A DNA stretch of 64,000 nucleotides from Cinnamomum chago (Eukaryota; Streptophyta; Magnoliopsida; Laurales; Lauraceae). Position numbers and translations under genes: made by a program. Below are positions 21,011 to 32,633 of the stretch, piece by piece. Each line of letters starts with the position of its first letter. Within the stretch, counting starts at the first letter, position 1. The notes below the pieces were generated by a model. It was given only the letters and a program-made list of their open reading frames with translations. It was not told the DNA's origin and ran no database searches. The stretch is taken from assembly GCA_038049695.1 (NCBI GenBank), contig CP142451.1:127600501-127664500 (forward strand). The letters run 5' to 3'.

Positions 21011-21884
21011 CGTGCTTCCTTGAATGCTTGTGTACATATATAAATTTTTTTTATAAAGTTTGATGTTTGCATGCTTATATAATCTTAGAAGGGAAAAATT
21101 CATTCATTTGAGTAAGCTTCTGGCATTGCCACTCACGTTCAAACTTATAAATGGATATGGCCTGAAACTTTGTATTTTGATGTGAAGTAGATCTGATGAA
21201 CTTTGTCTGTGCTTGTAGGTGTATGTGTGTGCATATGTTGAGACTTCCTGTTGGGTGTCTAACATAAATATCCTTACCAGGGTCTTCCCTTGCAGCAAAT
21301 GGACGTTGACAGGGAGGTGTACGAATGTTTGAACTCCTGATTAGGGATCAGTGGATGTTCTTAAATCAGGAAGAGCACCCATCTGAAGTATCTGTATTAT
21401 TCTTATGTTATCTTAAGCTATTTATCTAGATTAAGGATCAGATTTCCCCATAGTTTTCTTCCAACCCGATGGGTGTAACTGTGCCTTGGATTTCTCACAT
21501 TGGGTCTCCACAGCAGAGGTAAAAGATAGAAAGATAATAGAATTCTCATTGTATTATAGTAGCTTGTTTCAACTTGTCTATGGAAAAATAATATATGCTA
21601 GCACTTTGTTTGCTATCTTGGCACTTGTAAAGCTTTGTACAATCGTTTAAGTATCATCTAGTTCTACTTTATGAATTAGATATTCAATGTACTTCTTCCA
21701 TGTTTAGGTTGGGAACTACTTTCAATACCGCACCTTGGATGTCTGCTCCAAATCATTACCAGGTTGGCTTATAATATATTTTCAGATTTGCTGCATCGAT
21801 TCTCAAGTATATGATCTGTGAGCTGGGTCTTGTTCAATGCCTAGACTAAATTGGTTCATAGAAATGTATGGGGAAAGTTTTCCC
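21011..21884. other. Intergenic DNA, no gene seen
   Basis: Only short frames without recognisable domains. No repeat boundary or RNA gene is evident. Confidence 0.3.
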
Positions 21885-21889
21885 TTGCG

Positions 21890-22016
21890 CACATACTCCT
21901 GCAGGAGTGTGCGTCCGGACTGTCACCAAAGGTGGGATCCCCCTGAAAAATCACTGGGTCCCACATGACAAACGGCACTGATTCATAGTGCGTAGGTGTG
22001 CAGGAGAAAATCTTCC
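21890..22016. mobile_element. Short MITE-like repeat with inverted ends (copy 1 of 2)
   Basis: The ends GGAAAGTTTTCCCTTGCGCAC and the complement of GTGTGCAGGAGAAAATCTTCC form an imperfect inverted repeat. The core GGACTGTCACCAAAGGTGGGA ... CACTGGGTCCCA recurs in diverged form at 54752-54880. No target duplication was found. Confidence 0.5.
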
Positions 22017-24418
22017 AAAAGTATAGTACAAGCTTTTAGGTAGCAATGAACTTGCAGGGTTGCCATAGTTTTAAAGTTTAAAGTTGTTTTCATTTTCAAA
22101 AAAAAAAAAGAACTTGTATTGGTATTGATTCTGGACATTCCTCAAGTCTGGTACATCAAAGATGTTGGCCCATATCCTGTTCAGTTTCTCTATTTTCTTT
22201 GTAAATAGGTCAATGCATGTTGATTAGGTCTCGTTTGACAACAGGTGAGGAATCAGCACATATGAGGATTCCTCACTGCCCATGGAACAGGGCTTTCCCT
22301 ACTGAGGATTTTCATAGCTGATAGTTCCTGAGCTCATGCTTGTAACTGGTGAGGAATCTGCATATTTAAAAATTTTATACCTGCAACATAAGAATAGATA
22401 AAAGTCTGCGTCTCAGATGGCCCAAATCCTTGGGGATTTTCAAATGGTAAATGGAGGTTTTCCAGGCCTTGTGGAAAGTGGAGATTTTTTATCTCGAGAA
22501 TTTGGTTGCCAAATATGACCTTTTGTAAGCTTGTATTTATTGCTATATATTGGAAATTTATATTTACATACAGCCAAACTATGATTATGATATGATATGC
22601 AGCTTGTTCTGGAGGGAACCTAGACTGCCGGGACATTCTGAAATGAAAGCTTTAATGCAAGTTATAACTGAGATCTAATTGTTGAAATTCTGTTGGAGAT
22701 TCTGTGGTTCCCATGAATATTCATGTTTGCTTCATGCTTAAAAACGACTTATAATTAGAGTGAAAAATGTGAAATCTGTATTATTATATATGCAAATTTC
22801 ACGGAATTAAATAGAAAAAATGGGTTCAAATGGTGATGGGACGAAAGTAGGGCCTTAATTCTTCTTGGAAGCTAGCATCTCCTGGTTACGGGTTTCCTAC
22901 ACTGATGAAATCTTAGAAATTTTCAAACAGAGTGATCCTTCACTGAGATAGCCTCTTTGATGACAAGGGAAAGCATAAAGATCCTTTAGGGCATCCGCTA
23001 AACTCTGATATATTTAGATACTGTTTGAAACGTGGCACTGTTTTTCAGATTTAGAAAATAATGAAACTAGGCGAATGTTGCCATTATATAATTTCTTTTT
23101 ATTCTTCTAAAGATGAAAAGAAAGAGCAGCCATTTCTTACAGTGGGCCAATATTATGGTTCCGATGATTCTTTGCACTGAAAAATATTTTACTTTCAGAT
23201 CTGAAAACTATGTATAGTGAGCATCGCCAGAGAGTTGTGTTCATGTCTAACTTTTGTGGAGGTCGATGTAGACTTCCAAGGAAAAGCTGAACAAGAGCCA
23301 ATGAGCATCTACTGTGGCAGTAATTTTGCTAGCACAGAATCCGGATCCTTGATTCTTCCAACATGCTTTTCCTGTGTAGGGTAGTACACCTATCAATAAT
23401 TTAGACGGTACAAAATGAATGTCATCTCTTCCCTGTGATGACATATCTTCCTATTTTACTTCAAAAGTTGGGTCTACCATAAGATTATGTACAAAACTAA
23501 TAATGTAATTAATGTATATGATTATTAATATATAATATTATACTTATCATGTTATCAATCATATCTTCAATTTTTTTTCGGGTCCAACTATTGAAATAAA
23601 ATTTGACACACATCTGACTCACTCAAGGGAAGTGCCTGAGGGAGATATACTCGAGACATCGGGACTCTAATTCTGCATAATCGTCATGAGTCGTGATTTT
23701 CTCGTCTGAGTTGGTTTCCTTTCATAATCTTTTTTGTCTTTCTACTAAGGTGAAATTCTTTGACCGTCTAAATATACAAGAATGGGGCTATATAATCATA
23801 GATTTACCCTTGTGATTGCTGCTTAGACGATAATGCAGGCACCAATTCCTATATTTAATTGATCGAAACTATGTATAATCATTTTCACATCGACAAGATA
23901 AATATAATCAAGGGCATAAGGAGCTCGATGGGTCATGCTTTACTTGGCTTGAGTCAGGCTCGATCTCCAATCATGGAATTTTTCCAAATTCTCCTAATCT
24001 AATGAGAAACTCACTCTTTTTCTTTTTACAAATGGTTCCTAGAGAATTATTCTTTTTCTCACATATTGCCCCCTCAGGAAAATTTCCTGATACCACCACT
24101 ATTATAGACTTCAAGCTTAAAGCACTATTATTATTATTTAATCTCAGTTCATCATTAAGTGATGTCGTGTGAGGAAATAAATTGATCATAAGTGGGCCAA
24201 ATAGTTTGTGATCTGCATCGTGATACATTTCAAGCCATGATTCCAATACCAATCCTGGGAGTGGTCTCTTTTTTTGTTTACCTAGATAAGGGGGTTGGGA
24301 CTCAATCAAGAGCCCGCACATATAAGGAAAACAACTCACTTAAGTGTATGCATTCATGCTTGACGAGTGGACTCATACTTTAGTGGGCAGATTAACTACA
24401 TTTGGAAGGGAGAACGGC
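22017..24418. other. Intergenic DNA, no gene seen
   Basis: AT-rich. The segment 22220-22350 repeats GTGAGGAAT-type words and may be a MITE, but its ends are unclear. All frames are short and lack known domains. Confidence 0.3.
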
Positions 24419-24426
24419 CCCTTACC

Positions 24427-24959
24427 TAGGGTTGAAAATGGGATGGTTCCAGATTGGAATCATAGAGGACCCGGACCCATTTTTAAATAACGGTTCTGGT
24501 TTTGGATCAAATTTTGAATCGGAACTTGTTTTGTTGGTTCTGGACCCGGTTTCGATAAGAAAATCCGAATCGGGTTTCGGAACCGGGTCCACTTAGAGGA
24601 CTTGAAAGTCATATCTAATTTCGAAATCAATTCTATTTTCTCTTTAATTTTTATTTTTTTCTTAAAATAAGCATATCATTCAACTTATAACAATGTATTA
24701 AGTTTACAACATGCGGTATTATACATAAGAATGCCCAAAAGGAGTTGGCTTTAAAGCACAAATTGCAATATCATAGTCTCATATGCTGGGTCCTGGGTTC
24801 ATGGGTCGGAACCTATATGGACCTGGAAACGGACCCTAAATTAGGTTCCTAACCCAGACCCGGACCCGTTTATGAATCGGAAAATAGGTTTCAGACCTGG
24901 TTTTTTGTGGGTCGAAATTTCCGGATAATCGAAGAATCAAATACCTATTTACAATCCTA
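24427..24959. mobile_element. hAT-like element 1
   Basis: It starts TAGGGTTGAAAATGGG and ends ACCTATTTACAATCCTA, whose complement TAGGATTGTAAATAGGT matches the start. The flanking 8-bp repeats CCCTTACC (24419-24426) and CTCTTACC (24960-24967) differ at one base. The interior is rich in GGACCCGG and CCGGGTCC words and has no transposase frame. Confidence 0.8.
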
Positions 24960-24974
24960 CTCTTACCCCAGTGG

Positions 24975-25354
24975 CAGGGTTGTAAACGGGTCGATTCCAA
25001 TCCGGGTCCACCGTGGATCCGGACCCGGAACCGTTAAGGAAAAGGCGGAACCGAATCTGGACCCGGAACTGCTAAGGAACTAGTTTCTTGGCTCCGGAAC
25101 CAGAACCATATATGAGACGGGTCTAGATATGAGTCCGAGTTTAGGTAGAGAATGATATTAAAAAAATATGGTTTTTAGGAGAGGTTTCAAAAATTGAAGT
25201 AATATATCGAGTCTCGGGTCCATGGGTCCGAACCAAGGTGGAACTAGAGTCGGACCAATTTACTTATCAAGGCCTAAATAAGGAATCAGACTCGGTTTTT
25301 AATAAGTCGAAACTTTCGGATACGCAAAAAATCAGATACCCATTTATATCCCTA
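24975..25354. mobile_element. hAT-like element 2, adjoining element 1
   Basis: It starts CAGGGTTGTAAACGGGTCG and ends CCATTTATATCCCTA. An exact 8-bp duplication CCCAGTGG is at 24967-24974 and 25355-25362. It shares termini and GGACCCGGAACCG words with the element immediately to its left. The two lie in the same orientation with target duplications that touch. Confidence 0.85.
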
Positions 25355-25362
25355 CCCAGTGG

Positions 25363-28117
25363 TAGCTGCCCAAGGAATCCTATGAATGTTACCTTTTCCT
25401 GCGTATGCGGACTACGGGACTGCTTTCCCACTTAACTTACGGAGTATGTATTGATGGAAGCAGGTATTCAGTATTCCCCTAACCAGATTCCAGAGGCGCT
25501 GACTAGGGACTACTGAGTAATGTACGCATGTAATCTGGTGAAGGAGTACATCAGAAATGGTGCCCACTAGGTGTACCATAACTCTCGATGCTGCGTTGAA
25601 ACGTCAGTGTTGACAAGTCACCCAACCGGTACCATTATTTTGGACAAAGTTATTTGTGCTGGAGTGCGTGGGTCCCACCACCTTGGACCAAAGTGTTTAC
25701 TTTAATACTTTATCAATAAAATAAAACCTGGGTCCTATCATCCTTGCTTCCTTCGCCCCCAAGGATTCCCTCCCGGACGGTTTTTTCGTGCCGTGTGGGG
25801 CCCACCTCGTGATGAAAGTTTGAATAGGAAGTACGGAAAATAGTAGTTATCTGCATACTGGGTCCCACATTCTCTTTGGTCATGTGAGAGTGACAGACTA
25901 ATTTACATGACCAGCCTTAGAATGTGTGGGAAGACACTGTTTCCCATGGCCTTGAGCTTTCCTACATGCCGGGGATTTATATTTTTCCACTATTAAAGGC
26001 ACGTATCTATTGAGGCAACTTTCATGTAAAGATAAAATTATCATATAAAATAATTTTATAATTTTTAAATACCTTAGTAAACCTTTTCTAAGAAAGTTAG
26101 AAGTTCATATTTGGTATAAAAAGTTTTTCTTCGATGAATTGGTACTAATGTTGTTTGGTACAGCTGTGAATTTCTTTAGTGAAAACTACTGAGTAGGTGG
26201 GTAGGTGTGGTCAGGGGAGGGAGAAGAAGAAGGGGGTCCGTTTTTTGTGAAAATGGACTTTCCATAATCCTCCATAGGAAGTCCATTTCCATGTCTAAAA
26301 ATGAAAAAACTGGCGTGACGAAAAAACAGTTCCGCGGAAAATTGCCGCAACAAACACATGAAAATGGAGTTTTTTGCAGAAAACCACGTCTTTTGCTACG
26401 GAAATGAGCTACACAAACATGCCCTGAGAGAATTAAGATGTGGTTATAAGATGATTGATAGTGTTAGATGAAGGTGTTCAATATTGCAATTTAAGTTCGT
26501 GGGTTCAACTCTTACTAATAAAAGAATTTTTTATTTTGCAGTCAATTGTTCTATGATCCACGGATCTAATCTGTGATTCAAGCGGCATTATTATCTCCAT
26601 TGACACTGGATTTTTGCATTGGAAAGGAATAAGAAAGTTCGTGTTTTCCATTGTTTTCTTGTTCCCTGTGGTACATGTTCTTCGTTTACAAGATGAAATA
26701 TGATTTGATTCTCGTGGAGAGAGAGGGAACTTCATTTCCCTATGGGTGGGATAGAAATAAGGGGTCTCTCTCTCATGTGGAATGCTCTCATTGGTTGAAT
26801 TAGGAATTTAGTAGGAATTTAAAGATGGAACAACTTTACTTTTTTAAAACATGCAACTTTTATTTTAGGGATCACATGGATGCATGTCCATCTTAAGAGA
26901 AGTGAGATCAATAATGTCACATGTGTATTAACGGTACAACATAAATAGTCACAATCTTTGCTAATAGTTAAAAAAACTGCATTCATTGTATTTAATATTT
27001 ATGATTCTTCTTAGTCTCATGAGTGTTACTTAGTTCGAGCATGTTTGGAAAGTTTGATAACTTAAAATAGAGTGGATTCAATTAGATTTATTTAAATAGA
27101 GTTACTTTAGCTAGGCACTTTTACCTATGAACTGTTTGGTATTTGTTTGATTCAAATGTAAAAAAAAAAAAAAAATCCTTGTCTGTAAAAGTCTTAACTC
27201 TTAATGCAGAGTTGTTATATAATTAAAGGAGTACATAAAAAAAATGTAATAGAGTAGAAGTTGTACCGACAAATTTATCATATAGTTTCGTGTTGTTTGG
27301 CAAATTTGGGTGCTTTGGACATTTTGAAAAACTTCACGTGAGCATCTATTTGAATCAATTTAAGACCTTTTGCCTCTTTTTCTAAAAGCAATGAAAAAGG
27401 AAATCTTTAGAAATAAACACGAATGTCTAAAGCAATTTATAAAAAAAACACATAACAGACTTAAACCCTTTTTGAACTTTTCAACAAAATTTTCCATTTA
27501 AGTTTTATCATACTACAAGCCCGTCAGTATTACTTTTAATATATGACAACTTTGTATGTATTAGTTTTATTATATGGAAGCTTTGCCCATACAATTTTCC
27601 TAATATCACAAATTTGCAATTTCTTATTGAATCACATGACATATTTAAATTTGTAAAAAAAAAAGTTCTAATTCAAATATTTCGATCCAAACTAATATAT
27701 TCGAATAAGCTCGATTTCAAATGGATTGGACTTGCTAAATGGACCCCTAAAATTATATGGGCAAATTCATCAAAATAAAAAAAAAATTTGTTTGGCTTTA
27801 AACATTTATACCTATTTGAAAACATAACACGATTGTTAATTTTTGAAAGAGAGACAATATCTTAAAAGCTAATCCAAGAGGATATTCAAATAATTTTTCC
27901 CCAAAAAGTCTAGCACTTAAAAATTTGTTTAAGTCAAATAGATCAAAAAAAGGAGATAAGTGTGTGCAATGCAAGAGCTTGAATGTACAGGTAAGCCCTC
28001 GTTATTTTGCTTTTAATTAATGCCTGTTATGTATTGAAAATTCTCTTCATAAAGTATCAACATATTTATAGCTTTTAAAGGAGTTAAGATCATAATGCCC
28101 ATTTAGTTGGACCCAAG
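25363..28117. other. Intergenic DNA, no gene seen
   Basis: AT-rich with many short frames and no recognisable domain. 26110-26420 has a TTTGGTA start and CGGAAATG words and could be an old MITE, but its ends are not convincing. Poly(A) runs occur at 27161-27175 and 27774-27787. Confidence 0.3.
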
Positions 28118-28126
28118 TTTCGAGAA

Positions 28127-28201
28127 CAAAAAGTCTACTCAGCCCGAATTTGGGGACCGGCCAGCACCCGGTCCCCAAATTCGGGCCAAATAGCATTTCC
28201 C
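28127..28201. mobile_element. Foldback element, copy c (inverted, shortest)
   Basis: 75 bp reading CAAAAAGTCTACTCA at the left and TAGCATTTCCC at the right, which is the family in reverse orientation. The core is a 45-base hairpin from GCCCGAATTTGGGGACCGG to CCGGTCCCCAAATTCGGGC (28142-28186). The flanks TTTCGAGAA (28118-28126) and TTTGGAGAA (28202-28210) are a 9-bp duplication with one mismatch. Confidence 0.72.
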
Positions 28202-28313
28202 TTTGGAGAAAGCATTAAGTCTACAAAAAGCAAGGAAAATTGATGGGATTAATAAATGATTTGGATTCCCCTTTGATTGTGTAAGATAAGGAGACTTCTG
28301 TGTATAAAATGTC

Positions 28314-29030
28314 TGGAGAGTACAAACAGTAATAATTCGGCCGCAACTCAAAACATATAATGGAAATTTTACTTACTATTACTGGCTAAAAAAACAGTAC
28401 TCTGTTATTGAAGTAATTAATCACAGAATTCACAGAAGATGATTGATCAAGGCTAATGTTTTAGAGTAATGCTACATGGACAAACTTTTTGGCCAGAATT
28501 TTGGCCAACCCCCATGGTTTGCATTGAATATCACTATGATATTCAATGCAAACCATGGGGGTTGGCCAAAATTCTGGCCAAAAAGTTTGTCCAAGTAGAC
28601 TTTTTGAATGTTTTAACACTATGTCCTTAAGACAAATTCGCCCCCGCAATGGTGCGCGTGTGTGGTGGTGACTCTACCTTGATCTAGGTCCTCCATCCCC
28701 CACAAAAGTGGGGTGCCCCTTGGGGCTCATCTTATACTACCAAGGTAAATATATTTATACCCAATGAATGTTTTGCTCCCAAGCGATGTGGGAAGCAAGT
28801 TCACCACTTCCTTTTGTTTCCATGTTTAACATGTTCAAGTAGTGGTGTTTAGGAGGCAATTTCTCATTCACTCCTAAATGGATTAGAGCAACTCAATACA
28901 TGTTCATAATCTACTCATGGAGTAGATTACATTCCCATGTATTCTCACCCAAAAGGATAAGTGGGTCCCACTTAGTTTTTGGCTCAAAGTTGACAAAAAA
29001 CTAATGTAGCTCTTAGCAATTTTTCCAACA
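28314..29030 (-). mobile_element. Solo LTR, inverted relative of 5391-6356, with nested foldback element
   Basis: On the minus strand it starts TGTTGGAAAAATTGC and carries GGGTATAAATA, as the first copy does. The 5-bp duplication ATGTC is at 28309-28313 and 29031-29035. Compared with the first copy it lacks about 430 bp in the middle, and it was later interrupted by the foldback element at 28464-28606. Confidence 0.8.
28464..28606. mobile_element. Foldback element, copy b, nested inside a solo LTR
   Basis: 143 bp, starting GAGTAATGCTACATGG and ending CCAAGTAGACTTTTTG, with an exact 9-bp duplication AATGTTTTA at 28455-28463 and 28607-28615. The arms (about 28479-28591) are near-perfect complements of over 50 bases with only a few unpaired bases at the centre. 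The empty site can be read from the related LTR at 5391-6356, which lacks the element at this point. Confidence 0.88.
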
Positions 29031-29035
29031 ATGTC

Positions 29036-29697
29036 TACTTGGAAGACTTACAATTGACTTGTAACATAAAGCAAATGGACAGAAGAAAATAATCTGAACT
29101 CTCTTCTTTTCCAGAATGAAAGAGCCAAACAATGTGATGGGCAGACTTCTTTTATAGGATAAAAAAGTGGAAAGATGTTTTCAAAAGAAAAAGAAGGCAA
29201 CTGCCACTTTTATAAGCAACATCCCCATTTGTAGCAGGAGTAGTAGTGAAAATGACCATAATGCTCCGTTTTCATTCATCATCACTTCATTGATCTAGTC
29301 TAGCTAGTTGGGTCCACTCATATGCATGCCTATTACAACGATAATGATGCAGAGAGTTATGAATGACCTTGTTGAATGAGAAAAAATTGACACTTGGTTC
29401 AAAAGCCCATCATATATTTACTAGGCCTTGTAACTAGTTTGAATTTTGAAAAGGTGGACCCCACCATATATGTTGAAGGGCGTTACACCATACTATAGTG
29501 CAGTGATGTTGCATTGTCATAGATCCGCCTTGGTACAAAGCAAGCTAGACAAATAACTGCTAAGGAGTCATCTTAAAATTTTCATGGCATATGTGGTGCC
29601 CCATCCTAACAAGAAGATTTGATGGATCATTATCTCTTTTTTTTTAATAAAATTGAAATTTGCTATAATTATAAATAAGCTTAAAAGATATACACAC
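29036..29697. other. Intergenic DNA, no gene seen
   Basis: Short frames only. No element ends recognised. Confidence 0.3.
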
Positions 29698-29714
29698 GTT
29701 GCTCTTTTGGTGTA

Positions 29715-29887
29715 ACCCCAAGGGGTAGCTAAGTTGGCCTAGACCACGGTTTGCATCCGGAAGTTGTAGGTTCGAAACTGCACTACCACACTAGGGCTAC
29801 AGGGGAGTTTATTTGGCTTCCCTCTGGTCTCGGAGGGATTAATTCAGCCAAAAGAGTTGAGAAACCTCCGATAGCAAGAAAAAAAAA
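29715..29887 (+). mobile_element. tRNA-type SINE, copy 2
   Basis: Same family as 7994-8177: A box TAGCTAAGTTGG, B box AGGTTCGAAACTG, the shared CCACGGTTTGCATCCGGAAG segment, and an A-rich 3' end. The target duplication is 17 bp with one mismatch, GTTGCTCTTTTGGTGTA (29698-29714) and GTTACTCTTTTGGTGTA (29888-29904). An open frame across it is not a gene. Confidence 0.88.
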
Positions 29888-30163
29888 GTTACTCTTTTGG
29901 TGTATGCATATTCTCAAGAGGGTCAAGGGTGTTTCTTTTTAAATCATATTATAATTATAGCAACCTTCAATTTTCAATTTTGTTTACAATCCATCAAATC
30001 CTCTTAGTTAGATAAGCCCCACTCATATGATGCAAAATTTTCAAGATGGAACCCCTAAGCAATTATTGGTATCGATTTGGGGGACACCAAGGCCTGCTTT
30101 TGGCCAAATGCCAATTTTTCTCTCATGTTTATTGCCTACCATGAAAAAATCACATGATCATTA

Positions 30164-31838
30164 TGTTAGATTGTATGAACTCAATCCATAAATTGATGTA
30201 ATAAACTGATTAATTTCTTTATTTATCAATAAAATCATGCTTTCATTTCATGAGATGAATGATGTTTATTACTTAATGCACATGACCAATACATATGACA
30301 TAATGGTTCATGAGATGAACCGGGTCCCATTAGTATATTAGATGTGATATATGTATATGGATGAGATCCATATATGGAAGACATGTGTCACAAATCTTAT
30401 ACATAAAATATCTTCACAACCAGTGATGAGACTGAGCATCTCATCTGATAAGGATGCAACACTTTGATCACTATGGGATAGTGTGATCTGTTTCGATCAT
30501 CAGAATGTAAGATTCTGGATCATAGTGCTGGTACATTGGATGTATTGAAGGACCATGAGAAGCACTTTATGAAATACTGTCTCGATTTAAGGATTGCTCT
30601 TATAATTCCTTAGCAATAGACTCTTAATCCTGAGACATTGGTGAACTCAAGTTTCTATCTATTCATTTGCTTTGAGTCACCAATGAGTGGGGCCAACTGT
30701 ATGTCAACACATCGGTGTCTTGGGTACATGGTAGTAGAACTGTGGAAACATCCAATGGTCAATATGGAATCTATCTACATTATCCCCTTGTGCCAATTAA
30801 TGGATTTATCATTAGTAAGTGCGTACCCATCTTAATTAAGAGTTAACTGGATGGTACTGATGATTACTGTAATTAATTGGGGCTCAAGGATAATAAGATG
30901 TGGATCTAAGATTGGATGAGATAGATTTATTCAAATTAATCCATGGATAATGATGGAGGGGTCTACTTGTGGTAATTGGAAAGTTTATGGTCTTTATTAT
31001 AATTTATTCATAAGACTGGAGTGCAATTGCATTTATATAGTGGTATTATTTACAATTAATTGTGGGCCCGGATTACACATGAGATGTGGGGTTGCGTGTT
31101 CCAGTTGGAGTCAGCTTTCTAAGGAATCCCTAGTGGTCCTCACGCTAGCCCAAGTATTAGAAAGATTCTATTCTTACTTAAATTCTAAAAGGAAGGAATT
31201 AGAAAGTTACTATTTCTATTTGAAGTGAGACTTCTAATAGTGGTAATAGTAAACTACTAATTTGTGTGGAAGTGTGACTTTTAATACAAATTAGTAAGAG
31301 AGATAAGAGATGAGACTTGAGGGCTATTTAAAGGGGAATACACCCCTTGGACGTTCAGCCATAAGAGTGCACGCCCAACCCTCTTTATTTGTGCAAGTGC
31401 TGCACAATTTTCTTATCTTCTCTCTTTTCTAGTTGCCATCTAGTTTCTTAGAGTTTCTAGTATGGTTTTCTCTTGGAGACCCCACACATCTTTTTGAGAA
31501 AAGAGATCTGATAGAGGGTCATAGTGTGAAAGACAACAAGGTCTTGGAGATCTCTAATTGCTTCAAGAAGAGTTCTTGTTTTAGTTGATTGTCTTCTCCT
31601 CGATTAGAGCACTACCAGGCTGCAAATGTATAATCTGCTTCTCTACTTGTTGTAGATTATTTTGTTGCATGTAGTTGCTGATTTCTATCTTCTAGATAGG
31701 TTATATTGCTGTACATGATTGATGAGAATGAGGGATTGCATCCTAGATTGGGTTATAACTTTTTGGATAGTTGATTCCTGAGTCAAATGGGTCAAAAAGT
31801 TTTAAAAACTTATTCACGAGGCCCACCTACTTCCAACA
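30164..31838 (+). mobile_element. Solo LTR, 1675 bp, unrelated to the first LTR family
   Basis: It starts TGTTAGATTG and ends CTTCCAACA, flanked by the exact 5-bp duplication CATTA (30159-30163 and 31839-31843). A TATA-like GCTATTTAAAGG sits near 31324, followed by a T-rich, CT-rich R/U5-like segment, which gives the orientation. No coding region is attached, so it is a solo LTR. Confidence 0.82.
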
Positions 31839-31843
31839 CATTA

Positions 31844-32486
31844 CTCTAGCATTTCTTTTCTCATCATTTGGATTGTAAGCCATATATTTACGTTAATTGT
31901 GGTCAAGTGAATAAGACAAATAATAGAATAAGATTTCTCATATATTATTAATGGAGTTTTTTCAAATTACGCGGGGGCAGTTGTACCCACGTGTGACCAC
32001 TTGGGTGGCCCTTGGGTTGAAGTAATTTCTCTCCGGGCTTGTTTGTATAACACAATGGAATAGAAAAACCCCTTCCGCACAAAACTCTCTTGCACAAATT
32101 GTGCCCTTGTATCGTAAGAGGATTATATATGCAATTTTTGGATTTTCATTTTACGAGAGGGAGAAGAATCATGTATTGCATCTTTTACGTGGGAAATTGA
32201 AGTTCTCTCTATTGAGAAAAATAAATACATTTTTTTTCTTATTTTCTTTTCAAGGAAAATGCATGGACTACACGAAAAAAATATGCGCTGCACGAAAAAC
32301 TAGGACAATCCTTTTCCCATCGCAAAAATTCATCGAAAACCAGATTTGGAACCTCGCCACCCCTATGAGTTGATCCAATTTTGAAAGTCGCAGGCCAAAA
32401 ATCAGCAGATGGAGGAGCGAATTTTGAACGGATAAAACTAGTAAGATTCTTCCACATTTTTTCTCCCAGACCATTAAACGTATTCC
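31844..32486. other. Intergenic DNA, no gene seen
   Basis: Open frames on both strands between 32101 and 32674 overlap each other and run through the hairpin below. They have no recognisable domain. Confidence 0.3.
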
Positions 32487-32633
32487 GAGGCGTGCTATGC
32501 ACCCCGGGATCCGGAACCCGGACGGACCCCGGGGTGACTGGGGTCCGTTGGATCCCAGCCGCTGGGATCCAACGGACCCCAGTCACCCCGGGGTCCGTCC
32601 GGGTTCCGGATCCCGGGGTGTGTAGCTTTTTTC
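32487..32633. mobile_element. Foldback element, copy d: perfect GC-rich hairpin
   Basis: 32500-32620 consists of two 59-base arms that are exact complements, separated by only CCG. The arms are very GC-rich (CACCCCGGGATCCGGAACCC at the left end), in AT-rich surroundings. The flanks GAGGCGTGCTATG and TGTAGCTTTTTT match the termini of the other foldback copies. The 9-bp duplication is not clear: ATTCC is shared at the expected spacing. Confidence 0.7.
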
